Positions 9,069-17,042 of a DNA stretch of 64,000 nt are shown in pieces. Below the pieces are notes generated by a model. It made no database searches, had not been told where the DNA came from, and was given only the letters and a program-made list of their open reading frames with translations. This stretch comes from Actinomadura sp. NBRC 104425. GTDB taxonomy: Bacteria > Actinomycetota > Actinomycetes > Streptosporangiales > Streptosporangiaceae. How positions within the stretch are numbered: the first letter of the stretch is position 1; every line of letters begins with the position of its first letter. The stretch covers positions 1-64,000 of the forward strand of contig NZ_BSTN01000029.1 in assembly GCF_030269545.1 (NCBI RefSeq), given 5' to 3'. The translations under genes and the position numbers were made by a program.

Positions 9069-10103
9069 TCAGGGGGACGGCTCGTCGCCGCGGGCGTGGG
9101 CGATCTGGGCGCGGATCGCGATCTCGTCGTAGATCCGCCATTCCCGGACGACCCGGCCGTCGCGGAAGAGGAACTGCGAGGCGCCCAGCACGTCCACGGG
9201 CGAGCCCGTGGGCCGGCCGTAGCGCGGGATGCCGTCGTAGACGCCGCGCAGGACCCACACCACGGCGACGCGGACGCCGCCGTGCGGGGCGGAGTGGTTG
9301 GCGGCGACGTCGCGGATCTCGATCCGCGCGCCGGGGAACGGGGCCAGCAGGTCCAGCAGGGCCCGCTGGTAGCCGTCGGGGCGGATGACATCGCGGTGCC
9401 CGGCGGTGTGGCAGGTGACGTCGCGGGCGATCCAGTCGGTGACCCGGTCGAGCCGCCGCCCGTTCCACACCTGTTCGATCAGTTCGAGGACGTGCTCGCA
9501 CTCACCTCGGAACGCCGCCCCGCCGTCCGGGCGCGGCCCCGAGTCCCCGCAGGTCAGCGGGGACTCGGGGGGTGCGCTGCGGACGACGCCGCCGGGGGCG
9601 AAGGCCAGGTCGCGGGCGATCGCGTCCGGGTCCAGGCCGAGCGCCTGCACGACCGCCAGTTCGTCCCGGACGACCCATTCCTCCTGCATGACGCCGCGCC
9701 GGTACAGGCAGGTGGCGATGGTGCGGGACGTGAACGGCCGGTGCGTGGGCGGCCCGTAGTGCGACATCCCGGTGTGGGTGCCCGCGCTGAACACGCGGTG
9801 CGAGCTGACGAACGCGTCGTCGCCGCGTGCCTCCCACACCACGTCGTCGGCCTGCCCGACCCGGTCCGGAAACGCGTTGATCTTCTGCAGCGTCCCGGAC
9901 ACCACCGGTTCCACGCCCCGGACCGTTCCGTAGGCGCCGTGCACGACGGCGTCGGCGGCGTAGTTCTCGCGGATCAGGCCGATGCCGCGGCGCACCCAGA
10001 TCCGGTCGGTCCACTCGACGATGAACTCCTCCGGATCCCGGTACGGGGCGTAGGCCACCTCCTTCAGGGCCGTGCCTTCCGGGGCGATCTGTTCCGGCTG
10101 CAT
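9069..10103 (-). CDS. Double SnoaL/NTF2-like domain protein, second paralogue
   Basis: A 344-residue protein from the ATG at 10101-10103; the longer in-frame opening upstream runs antisense to nothing real and overlaps the binding-protein gene. It has two SnoaL-like halves. The first, about residues 20-160, holds DRIWVRRGIGLIRENYA, ADDVVWEARGDD and EEWVVRDELAVVQALG. The second, about residues 200-335, holds LIEQVWNGRRLDRVTDWIA, VAVVWVLRGVYDG and REWRIYDEIAIRAQI. It lies 8 nt after the solute-binding-protein stop, so it is co-translated in operon A. It resembles the 6509-7675 product in plan and in the GxPTxxP/R-type segments, suggesting ancient duplication. The chemistry is unknown; cyclase, isomerase or dehydratase are options. 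Confidence 0.82.
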   Translation of the reverse strand: MQPEQIAPEGTALKEVAYAPYRDPEEFIVEWTDRIWVRRGIGLIRENYAADAVVHGAYGTVRGVEPVVSGTLQKINAFPDRVGQADDVVWEARGDDAFVSSHRVFSAGTHTGMSHYGPPTHRPFTSRTIATCLYRRGVMQEEWVVRDELAVVQALGLDPDAIARDLAFAPGGVVRSAPPESPLTCGDSGPRPDGGAAFRGECEHVLELIEQVWNGRRLDRVTDWIARDVTCHTAGHRDVIRPDGYQRALLDLLAPFPGARIEIRDVAANHSAPHGGVRVAVVWVLRGVYDGIPRYGRPTGSPVDVLGASQFLFRDGRVVREWRIYDEIAIRAQIAHARGDEPSP

Positions 10104-10111
10104 GGTCGCGG

Positions 10112-11503
10112 TCAGTTCCCCTCGCCCTCGTTGATCTGCCGGATGCGCTTGGCCGCCGCGGCCAGCTCGGTGCGCACGTCGGCGCCGTGCGCCATCTTGT
10201 TGATCGCGACCTCCAGGGCGTCCTGGATCTGCGGCCAGTCGAGCGAGGTGGGGATGATGCGGCCGTTGCGCAGCGCCACCTCCTGCAGCTTCGGAACGCC
10301 GCGGTTGGCCTTGTTGACCTCCTCGTCCAGCATGTTCGACACGTGGACGGCGACGCCGGTGGCCTTCTCGGGGTCGGACTTGTCGAGCGCGACGGCGCGT
10401 TCGGTCTTGGGGTTGGTGAGCCACTTGAGGTACTCCCAGGCCGCGCCCTGCTTCTCGGAGCTGCGCAGCACGCCCATCAGCCAGGTCATCCCGTAGGACA
10501 CGCGCGCCTTGCCCGGCATCCCCGGAAGCTGCGCGGGCAGCACGTTCTCCGCCACGTCCGGCTTGACCTTCTGCGGGTTGCTGAAGTCCTCGTACTGCCA
10601 GGTCCAGGTGAGCACGGTGTTGGCGTTGCCCTGCTCCATCGACTGCGTGGCCTCGGTCTCGGTCCAGTTGGTCGACGCCGGCGGGCTGTACTGCTTGCGG
10701 ACCATGGAGATGTACTTCTCGGTGGCCTCGATGCCCTCGGGCCTGTCGAAGGCGACGCGGCCGTCCTTGTCGAACAGGTCGCCGCCGTTGCTCCACAGCA
10801 TCGACAGCCAGGTGAACAGGTTCTGGCCGCTGCCCCGCCCGTACTGGCCGGCGAGCGGGTGCCGCGAGTCGCTCTTCTTCAGCTTGTCCAGCTGGGAGAT
10901 GTACTCGTCCCACGTCTCCGGCGGTTTCATGCCGAGCTTGTCGTAGGTGTCCTTGCGGTAGTAGAAGGCGTAGGCGAAGCCGCGGAACGGGATGCCGTAC
11001 ACGGTGCCCTTCGGGTCGCCGGCGGTGGCGGCCTCGCGGAACGGCGGCGGGAAGTCGTTGAGGTTCATCCCGGACTGCTTCATCACGCCGTCGAGGGGCT
11101 GCACCCCGGCGCGGACGGACGCGCCGAACGCGTCGGTCCAGGCGACCAGGTCGTAGGTGCCGGTGCCGAGCGCGCTCTCGGCGACGATCTTCTGCAGGAA
11201 CGACTCATAGGGGATGTTGGCCCACTCGACCTCGATCCCGGTGCGCGGGGTGAACTCCTTGCCGGTGCGCTCCCGCAGCCCGAGGAACTGCGCGGTGGTG
11301 TTGCAGCAGATCAGCAGCCTGATCTTCTGCCCGCCGTACGGCTTGCCGGTGAGCAGCCCCATGTCGTCCAGGGCGCCGGTCCGGACGACCTCGGTGAGGT
11401 CGTGGTCGGCCCGCGCCGTGGCGCAGCCGCCGGCGAGCAGCACACCGGCCAGGGCGAGGGCGACGGGCCGCGTCGCGCGCCGCCGCAGCAGGGCCAGCCT
11501 CAT
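10112..11503 (-). CDS. ABC transporter extracellular solute-binding lipoprotein
   Basis: A 463-residue protein starting at the ATG at 11501-11503, which overlaps the permease stop (ATGA). It has a basic n-region (MRLALLRRRATRPVA), a hydrophobic core and a lipobox ending LLAGGC. Cys24 or so would therefore be lipidated and the protein tethered outside the membrane. The body is a family-1-type (MalE/UgpB-like) binding protein with the motifs PYESFLQKIVAESALGTGTYDLVAW and DPKGTVYGIPFRGFAYAFYYRKD (each quoted in part). It works with the two permeases just upstream. The family binds oligosaccharides or polyols, but related clusters import other polar molecules, so the ligand is open. Confidence 0.88.
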   Translation of the reverse strand: MRLALLRRRATRPVALALAGVLLAGGCATARADHDLTEVVRTGALDDMGLLTGKPYGGQKIRLLICCNTTAQFLGLRERTGKEFTPRTGIEVEWANIPYESFLQKIVAESALGTGTYDLVAWTDAFGASVRAGVQPLDGVMKQSGMNLNDFPPPFREAATAGDPKGTVYGIPFRGFAYAFYYRKDTYDKLGMKPPETWDEYISQLDKLKKSDSRHPLAGQYGRGSGQNLFTWLSMLWSNGGDLFDKDGRVAFDRPEGIEATEKYISMVRKQYSPPASTNWTETEATQSMEQGNANTVLTWTWQYEDFSNPQKVKPDVAENVLPAQLPGMPGKARVSYGMTWLMGVLRSSEKQGAAWEYLKWLTNPKTERAVALDKSDPEKATGVAVHVSNMLDEEVNKANRGVPKLQEVALRNGRIIPTSLDWPQIQDALEVAINKMAHGADVRTELAAAAKRIRQINEGEGN

Positions 11504-12321
11504 TTGATCGCTCCCATCGTCATGCCCTGGGCGAAGTGCTTGCGGACGAACAGCGACAGCACCAGCATCGGGCCCATCACCATCAGCCCGGCGGCGGCCA
11601 TCTGGCCCCATGCCACGCCCTCCGGGCGCACCAGCGTTATCAGCCCGACCGGAAGCGTGGTCGCGTTCTCCTTGGCCAGGAAGGTCGGGAACAGGAATTC
11701 GTTCCACGACAGCAGGAACGAGAACACCGCGCAGACGAAGATGCCGGGGGCCGCCAGCGGGGTGACCACCCGCCACAGCAGCCGGATCTGCCCGCAGCCG
11801 TCCAGCCGCGCCGCCTCCTCGATCTCCAGCGGCAGCCCGTCCACGAACCCCTTGAGCAGCCAGGTGATGTACGGGACCACGATGGACAGGTTCACCACGA
11901 CCAGGGCGGTCCGGGTGTCCAGCAGACCGAGGTCGCGGAAGAGCGTCAGGAACGGCAGCGCGATCGCCACCCCCGGGATGAACTGCGTGGCGACCATCGC
12001 CAGCAGCATCGACCGGTGCCCGGGGAAGCGGTACCGGGAGAACGCGTACGACGCCAGCAGCGCCATCGGGATCGCGATCACCGTGGTCGCCACACCGACG
12101 GTCACGCTATTGGCGGTCGCCGCGACCAGGTCGTTCTCACCGCCGATGATCTTGCGGAAGTTCTCCAGCGTGGGCGAGAACCACGGCGAGGTGGAGAACG
12201 CGTCCTTCTCGGGGCGGAACGCGGTGATCGCCAACCAGAAGATCGGGAACAGGACGAAGAACAGGATCGCCAGCGTCGCCACCACGTGACACACGCGGCC
12301 GAGGATGCGGCCGGGCTTCAT
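11500..12321 (-). CDS. ABC transporter permease (MalG-type)
   Basis: A 273-residue inner-membrane protein with six hydrophobic segments. Its cytoplasmic EAA loop reads EEAARLDGCGQIRLLWRVV at about residues 165-183, the docking site for an ABC ATPase. The N-terminus (MKPGRILGRVCHVVATLAIL) and the C-terminal KHFAQGMTMGAIK are typical of MalG/UgpE-like carbohydrate permeases. The ATG at 12319-12321 overlaps the stop of the MalF-type gene, and its own stop overlaps the binding-protein start. The three transport genes are therefore one translational unit. No ATP-binding subunit is encoded in the window. Confidence 0.9.
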   Translation of the reverse strand: MKPGRILGRVCHVVATLAILFFVLFPIFWLAITAFRPEKDAFSTSPWFSPTLENFRKIIGGENDLVAATANSVTVGVATTVIAIPMALLASYAFSRYRFPGHRSMLLAMVATQFIPGVAIALPFLTLFRDLGLLDTRTALVVVNLSIVVPYITWLLKGFVDGLPLEIEEAARLDGCGQIRLLWRVVTPLAAPGIFVCAVFSFLLSWNEFLFPTFLAKENATTLPVGLITLVRPEGVAWGQMAAAGLMVMGPMLVLSLFVRKHFAQGMTMGAIK

Positions 12322-13295
12322 TTCGCCTCCTGCCGGGCCATGATGAACAGGTACAGCGCGGCGAGCACGCCCAGGACCACGACGAGGATCCAGGAGATCG
12401 CCGAGGCGTAGCCGATGTCGAGGAACTTGAACCCCTGCGCGTAGGCGTAGAAGTTGAGGGTCTCGGTGGCCCGCCCGGGACCGCCGCCGGTGATCGTGAC
12501 GACCTGGTCGAACAGCTTGAGCGAGAACACCGCCTTGAGGAAGATCACGATCAGCAGCAGCGGCCGCAGCAGCGGCCAGGTCACGTAGCGGAACCGCTGC
12601 CACGCCCCGCAGCCGTCCACCCGTGCCGCCTCGTGCACCTCCGGCGGGATCGAGCCGAGCCCGCCGAGCAGCATCAACGCGATGAGCGGGGCCCAGCCCC
12701 ACACCTCGGTCAGTACGACCACGACCTGCGCCCAGAACGGCTCTCCGAGCCAGTTCACATCGGCGGTGAACGGCAGCACCGCGCCGATCATCTTGTCGTA
12801 GACGCCGTGGTCGGGGTTGAGCATGAACCGCCAGGAGAAGCCCTTCAGGGCCGGAGCCACCGCGAACGGCAGGATGAGCAGCGCCTTGGTGAGCGCGGTG
12901 AGCGGGCCGCGGCGGTTGAGGATCAGCGCGATCGCCAGGCCGAGCCCGACCGACAGCGTCACCGACAGCAGCGTGAACCAGGCCGTCACCCAGACGCTGT
13001 TGAAGAAGGTCCCGTCGTGGAAGGCCCGGACGTACTGATCGAAGCCGACGAATCGTCCGGGCGTGCGCGTCTCGTTCAGCCGCCAGTGCCGGAAGCTGGT
13101 CACCAGCGCCGACACCAGCGGGTACACCGTGGTGAGCACGATCGCGATCAGTGCGGGCGCCAGGTGCGCATAGGGCACCGCCAGGTTGCGCCGGCGGCGC
13201 CGGCCTGATCGCCGGGTCCCCTTGGCCGAAACCCGTTGGGCCCTCTCGGGGCGCGTCGGCTGCTCGGCCGTGGCCGCGGTCATGGCGCGTTCCAT
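12318..13295 (-). CDS. ABC transporter permease (MalF-type)
   Basis: About 325 residues from the ATG at 13293-13295 (MERAMTAAT), with an alternative ATG at 13281-13283; AGGAG lies some 20 nt upstream. After a basic, Arg-rich N-terminus (SGRRRRRNLAVPYAHL) come six transmembrane segments and the EAA loop HEAARVDGCGAWQRFRYVT at about residues 235-253. It pairs with the MalG-type protein downstream. This is the first gene of operon A, with a long 5' region that carries two dyads resembling the site in front of the bicupin gene. Repression by the neighbouring LacI protein is plausible. Confidence 0.9.
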   Translation of the reverse strand: MERAMTAATAEQPTRPERAQRVSAKGTRRSGRRRRRNLAVPYAHLAPALIAIVLTTVYPLVSALVTSFRHWRLNETRTPGRFVGFDQYVRAFHDGTFFNSVWVTAWFTLLSVTLSVGLGLAIALILNRRGPLTALTKALLILPFAVAPALKGFSWRFMLNPDHGVYDKMIGAVLPFTADVNWLGEPFWAQVVVVLTEVWGWAPLIALMLLGGLGSIPPEVHEAARVDGCGAWQRFRYVTWPLLRPLLLIVIFLKAVFSLKLFDQVVTITGGGPGRATETLNFYAYAQGFKFLDIGYASAISWILVVVLGVLAALYLFIMARQEAK

Positions 13296-13359
13296 CTGTT
13301 CGGCTTCACTGCGGTCTCCTTTGCGGCGCAGATCGCGCGGGGGGCTGAGGTGTCCGGCA

Positions 13360-13375
13360 GTGTATGCGTATTCAC
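13360..13375. promoter_or_regulatory. Candidate LacI-family operator in front of operon A
   Basis: GTGTATGCGTATTCAC is a 16-bp imperfect dyad (6 of 8 positions pair) with a central CG, 65 bp upstream of the MalF-type start. It resembles the dyad over the bicupin start at 15205-15220. Confidence 0.5.
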
Positions 13376-13480
13376 AACCGGGGATCAAGGCATCACCAGG
13401 GTCTTTCTTCCTCAAGATCCCAACTTTTGGCCTGTTCATCCCCACCCTAGGCTTCACCCGGCATGCTCGATCCATGCGCT

Positions 13481-13498
13481 GTGAATATCCGTATGCAC
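13481..13498. promoter_or_regulatory. Second candidate operator in the operon A leader
   Basis: GTGAATATCCGTATGCAC carries the same half-sites (GTGAATA, and GTGCATACG on the other strand) as the two other dyads, but with two extra central bases. It lies about 190 bp upstream of the operon A start. The altered spacing lowers confidence. Confidence 0.35.
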
Positions 13499-13499
13499 G

Positions 13500-14094
13500 C
13501 TGCACCGAGAGGTGAACCGGACAAGCGGGGCACAAGCCGGAACCCGTATGCGCGCCGTCCCCGCACCTCGACCCCACGCCCGTGCAGGCCGAAAACCCAG
13601 CCGCCCCACCACCCCCGGCAACCCTCACGCCAACTCCCGGAAGAGCTGGACGCAGACGCCCCGCACCGGATGCCACGAGGGCCTGAAAGCCGGCGCACTC
13701 CCCACCCCGGCGGCCCCGGACGACGAGGACGCGCCCACGTGATCAGGCCGGCCTGGCGCGGCAAGCGGGCCCAGAACGTGGCAAGGCGATGAAACCGAGG
13801 CAGCACGCCCCGACCTGTCCGGAGGGACGCCGCCGATACCGGAGCGGCATGCCGGGGCCGCATGAACACCTGGAGGGCCTGGACCAGAGGCCCGCGTACC
13901 GCGTTCCACACAGAATCGGAGGTCGGCGCTCTCGCCGTCCGGCGCGCAGCGCAACGACCGCTGCGGCGACACGACCACTTCGCAGCGACTTCGCAGCGAC
14001 ATGGCCAGGGCCACCGCTGACGCCTGCCCCGGAAGATCTGGACTGAACGTCTCCAGGCCGGCGCGGTCGGCCTCGGCGGGGGGCGAGGCGGGGG
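13500..14094. other. ~600-bp gene-free stretch
   Basis: This lies between the operon A leader and the 3' end of the LacI gene. The open frames lack ribosome sites and family features. I see no gene, repeat family or hairpin that I would call. Confidence 0.5.
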
Positions 14095-15093
14095 TCAGTC
14101 AGGAGGGGCGGGGGCGTGGGTGCGGCGGAGGATCAGTTCGGGGGTGTAGACGACGCGTTCCAGGTCGGCGTCGGGGGTGGTGATGCGGGCGACCAGGAGG
14201 CGGGCGGCGGCGCGGGCCATGCCGTGCAGGTCGTGGCGGACGGTGGTGAGCTGGAACGCGGTCCAGGACGCCATCGGGATGTCGTCGAAGCCGATCACCG
14301 TCAGCTCGTCGGGCACGCGGACGCCGGCCTGCAGCGCCGCGTCCAGGGCACCCAACGCGATGACGTCGTTGCCGCAGAAGACGGCGGTGGGGCGGGGGTC
14401 GACGGTCAGCAGCTCGGTCAGGGCGTCGCGGCCGGTGGCGTACTCGAACGGGCCGCGGCGCACCCGCTCCTCCGGCAGCCCGACCCCGACCTCGGCGAGC
14501 GCCAGCCGGAAGCCGTACTCGCGGTCGCGTCCCGTGCTGGTCTCGTCCGGGCCGAAGATCCCGGCGATCCGGGTGTGGCCGAGCCCGGCCAGCTCCCGGG
14601 CCACCAGCCCGGCGCCGTGCCGGTTGTCGACCACGGCGGCGTCGGCGGGCGTCCCGCTCTCCCGGTTGAGGTAGACGAACGGCAGCCGGCGCCTGCGCAG
14701 CTCCGCGGGCAGGCCGGAGTCGAGGGTCGTGGTGGTGAGCACCACACCGTCGATCGAGCGGTCCAGCAGCCGCTCGGAGGCGATCACCTCGTCGGACCGC
14801 TCGGTGAACAGCATCATCCGGTAGCCCAGGCGCTCCAACTCGTCGTGCAGGGGCGCGACCAGATGCGGATAGAACGGGTTGGTCAGGTCGGTGACCAGGA
14901 CCCCGATGCGCTTGGTCGAGCGGGTGGACAGGCTGCGCCCGGCCTCGCTCGGGACGTAGTTGAGCGCCTCGGCGGCCTCTTTCACCTTGCGGCGCGTCTC
15001 GGCGGAGATCCGCGGGTCGCCCCGCAGCGCCCGCGACACGGTGGGCTGTGAGACGCCCGCCAGGCGGGCGACGTCTCGGCTGGTGATGCCCAC
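14095..15093 (-). CDS. LacI-family transcriptional regulator
   Basis: A 332-residue protein from the GTG at 15091-15093, chosen because GGAGG lies 8 nt upstream and the HTH then starts immediately (ITSRDVARLAGVSQPTVSRALRG). The hinge helix region is YVPSEAGRSLSTRSTKRIGV. The rest is a periplasmic-binding-protein-like sensor domain (DLTNPFYPHL, VIGFDDIPMASW) that binds a small effector and dimerises. It sits between leftward operon A and rightward operon B. Similar dyads lie in front of both, so it is the best candidate for their shared repressor. The effector is likely the transported compound or an intermediate (inference). Confidence 0.93.
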   Translation of the reverse strand: MGITSRDVARLAGVSQPTVSRALRGDPRISAETRRKVKEAAEALNYVPSEAGRSLSTRSTKRIGVLVTDLTNPFYPHLVAPLHDELERLGYRMMLFTERSDEVIASERLLDRSIDGVVLTTTTLDSGLPAELRRRRLPFVYLNRESGTPADAAVVDNRHGAGLVARELAGLGHTRIAGIFGPDETSTGRDREYGFRLALAEVGVGLPEERVRRGPFEYATGRDALTELLTVDPRPTAVFCGNDVIALGALDAALQAGVRVPDELTVIGFDDIPMASWTAFQLTTVRHDLHGMARAAARLLVARITTPDADLERVVYTPELILRRTHAPAPPD

Positions 15094-15175
15094 CGGTCTG
15101 CCTCCACAGGTTGTGCCGTACCGACGCAAGCATACGTCTTTCACGGCCGCTCCCAGGCGAAGACCGACGCCCTCG

Positions 15176-15206
15176 TTGACAGACCGATGTCACACTGCCG
15201 TATCGT
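15176..15206 (+). promoter_or_regulatory. Candidate promoter of operon B
   Basis: TTGACA (15176-15181) and TATCGT (15201-15206) are spaced by 19 bp. Transcription would begin about 7-9 nt later, at or beside the ATG at 15215, which suggests a leaderless message. No Shine-Dalgarno sequence precedes that ATG. Confidence 0.45.
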
Positions 15207-15220
15207 GCATACGTATGAAC
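15205..15220. promoter_or_regulatory. Candidate LacI operator over the operon B start codon
   Basis: GTGCATACGTATGAAC pairs at 7 of 8 positions and contains the perfect core CATACGTATG. It overlaps the end of the candidate -10 box and the ATG at 15215, a position where bound repressor would block transcription start. It also lies about 112 bp upstream of the divergent LacI gene. Confidence 0.6.
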
Positions 15221-16354
15221 ACTATGCCCACGGTCCGGGTCAAGCAGGCCGAGCTGGCCCGGCGCACCATCCGGCGAAGCGACTTCGTCTCCTGCGACCA
15301 GGCGTTCATCGACTGCCGGACGCCCGGTTCGGACCGCAAGGAGAACTACGCGATGATCGGCCCGGGGGTCAGCCAGAGCCCCGGCCAGGTGATCAACCTG
15401 CGCGAGCCGCACGGCTTCAACGTCGGCGCCGCCGCCATGCCCAACGGCGTGACCAACAGCATGCACCTGCACTTCACCGCCGAGGTGTTCCTGTGCTTCC
15501 GGGGCGAGTTCCTGGTGCGCTGGGGCACCGACGGGGTGGACGGGGAGCTGGTGATGCGCGAGGGCGACATCGCCTCGATCCCCACCTGGGTGTTCCGCGG
15601 CTTCACCAACGTGGGTTCCGATGACGGCTGGCTGTTCACCACGCTCGGCGAGGACGACACCGGCGGCATCATCTGGGCGCCCTCGGTGCTGAAAGAGGCC
15701 GAGAAGCACGGCCTGTACCTGACGGCGGCGGGCGAACTGGTGGACACGGTCGCCGGCGACCCGCTTCCGGACGAGTCGCAGCTGGTCCGGCCGATCACGG
15801 CGGAGCAGATCGCCGCGTTGCGCACCTACAGCGCCGAGGAGATGCGCAAGCGCGTGGCCACCCCCGACGACCTGGTGTGGAGCGACGCGCCGTTCCTCGA
15901 CTCGCGGCTGCCCGGCGGCGGTGCCAGGCTCGCGGCGGTGGTGGGCTACGGCATCACCGAGGACCGCTTCCAGGAACCGCTCATCGGCAACCCGCACGGC
16001 CACTCGATCGCGTGGCTGCGCGCGCTGCCCGGGCAGGGGGTGTCACGACACCGGCACGGCCGGTCCCAGGTGCTGATCGTCAAGGACGGCGAGTGGGAGG
16101 TCACGCTGAACGGCCCCGGCGAGGAGCTGTCGGTGCGGCTCGGCCCGTGGGACATGCTGTCGATCCCCGAGGGGGCGTGGCGCGCCGTCCGCAACGCCGG
16201 CGACGCCGAGGCGTCCATGGTCGTGGTGACCGGCGGTGAAGGCCGCGTCCGCCTGGAGTGGGACGAGGAGGTCGTCAGGCAGGCCGCCGACGCGGGCGTC
16301 GCCCTCGACCACGGCGGCTACCTGGCCCCCGCCGCGCTGGTGCCGCGGCGATGA
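15215..16354 (+). CDS. Bicupin protein, possible dioxygenase or isomerase
   Basis: A 379-residue protein from ATG 15215 (or 376 from ATG 15224). It has two cupin barrels. The first, about residues 75-150, has HLHFTAEVFLCFRGEF, giving the His-x-His-x4-Glu metal-ligand pattern, and ends GDIASIPTWVFRGFTNVG. The second, about residues 270-345, has SRHRHGRSQVLIVKDGEWEV, with Gln in place of the usual Glu, and GDMLSIPEGAWRAVRNAG. The plan resembles gentisate-dioxygenase-like and other bicupin enzymes. The first barrel is the likely metal site and the second is probably weakened. It is first in operon B, overlapping the hydrolase gene by 4 bp. Confidence 0.8.
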   Translation: MNTMPTVRVKQAELARRTIRRSDFVSCDQAFIDCRTPGSDRKENYAMIGPGVSQSPGQVINLREPHGFNVGAAAMPNGVTNSMHLHFTAEVFLCFRGEFLVRWGTDGVDGELVMREGDIASIPTWVFRGFTNVGSDDGWLFTTLGEDDTGGIIWAPSVLKEAEKHGLYLTAAGELVDTVAGDPLPDESQLVRPITAEQIAALRTYSAEEMRKRVATPDDLVWSDAPFLDSRLPGGGARLAAVVGYGITEDRFQEPLIGNPHGHSIAWLRALPGQGVSRHRHGRSQVLIVKDGEWEVTLNGPGEELSVRLGPWDMLSIPEGAWRAVRNAGDAEASMVVVTGGEGRVRLEWDEEVVRQAADAGVALDHGGYLAPAALVPRR

Positions 16355-17022
16355 CACCGGCCGTCCTGGTGCCCGGCATGCTCTGCGACGCGGACCTGTG
16401 GTCCGGCGTGGAGCTGCCGGACACCGTGCACGCCGAGATCACCGCGCCGACCGTCACCGGCATGGCCGAGCAGGTGCTCGCCGCGGTGGACGGGCCGTTC
16501 ACGCTGATCGGCCTGAGCCTCGGCGCGATCGTCGGGTTCGAGGTGCTGCGCCTGGCTCCCGAACGCGTCACGGCGCTGTGCGCGATCTCCACCAACGCGG
16601 CCGCGCCGACCCCGCAGCAGCTCGCCGGCTGGCGGTCCATGGACGAACGCACCGCCACCGGCGGGTTCGAGGCGGTCATCCGCGACGACATCCTGCCGAC
16701 GATGTTCGCCGAACCCGGCCACGACGACCGGTTCTGGGGCATGGCCCGCCGCATCGGCCCCGACACCTTCCGCGCGCAACTGGCGGCGCAGGCGACCCGC
16801 ACCGACGCGTTCGGCGTGCTGGCGTCCGCATCGTGCCGGGTGCTGACGGTCTGCGGCAGCGACGACGCCCTGTGCCCGGTGGCCTTCCACCGCCGGATCG
16901 CCGAGGCCGTGCCGGACCGGCGGGCACGGCTGCGCATCCTGCCCGGGGCCGGCCACCTGCTGCCGATCGAACGCCCGCGCGTGCTGGCGGGCCTGCTGAA
17001 CGAGTGGCTGAACGACAAGTGA
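16351..17022 (+). CDS. Alpha/beta hydrolase
   Basis: A 223-residue protein from the ATG at 16351, which overlaps the bicupin stop (ATGA). The nucleophile elbow is GLSLGA at about residue 52 (Ser). The acid is likely Asp in CGSDDALCP near residue 170, and the catalytic His is in GAGHLLPIE near residue 205. All three triad residues are in the correct order. It would hydrolyse an ester, lactone, thioester or C-C bond. The GTG at 17019 of the next gene overlaps its stop, and a better start for that gene lies 21 nt downstream. It is the second gene of operon B; the substrate is probably an intermediate of the same pathway. Confidence 0.85.
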   Translation: MTPAVLVPGMLCDADLWSGVELPDTVHAEITAPTVTGMAEQVLAAVDGPFTLIGLSLGAIVGFEVLRLAPERVTALCAISTNAAAPTPQQLAGWRSMDERTATGGFEAVIRDDILPTMFAEPGHDDRFWGMARRIGPDTFRAQLAAQATRTDAFGVLASASCRVLTVCGSDDALCPVAFHRRIAEAVPDRRARLRILPGAGHLLPIERPRVLAGLLNEWLNDK

Positions 17023-17042
17023 CGACGAAGGAGAGCCGACCC

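Noticed and set aside
7491..12289. Long plus-strand open frames opposite operon A
   Set aside because: They are antisense to genes with catalytic motifs, lipobox and EAA loops, and show no domain features.
15128..15145. A fourth LacI operator at GCATACGTC near 15130
   Set aside because: It shares the GCATAC half-site, but its other half pairs at only three of eight positions.
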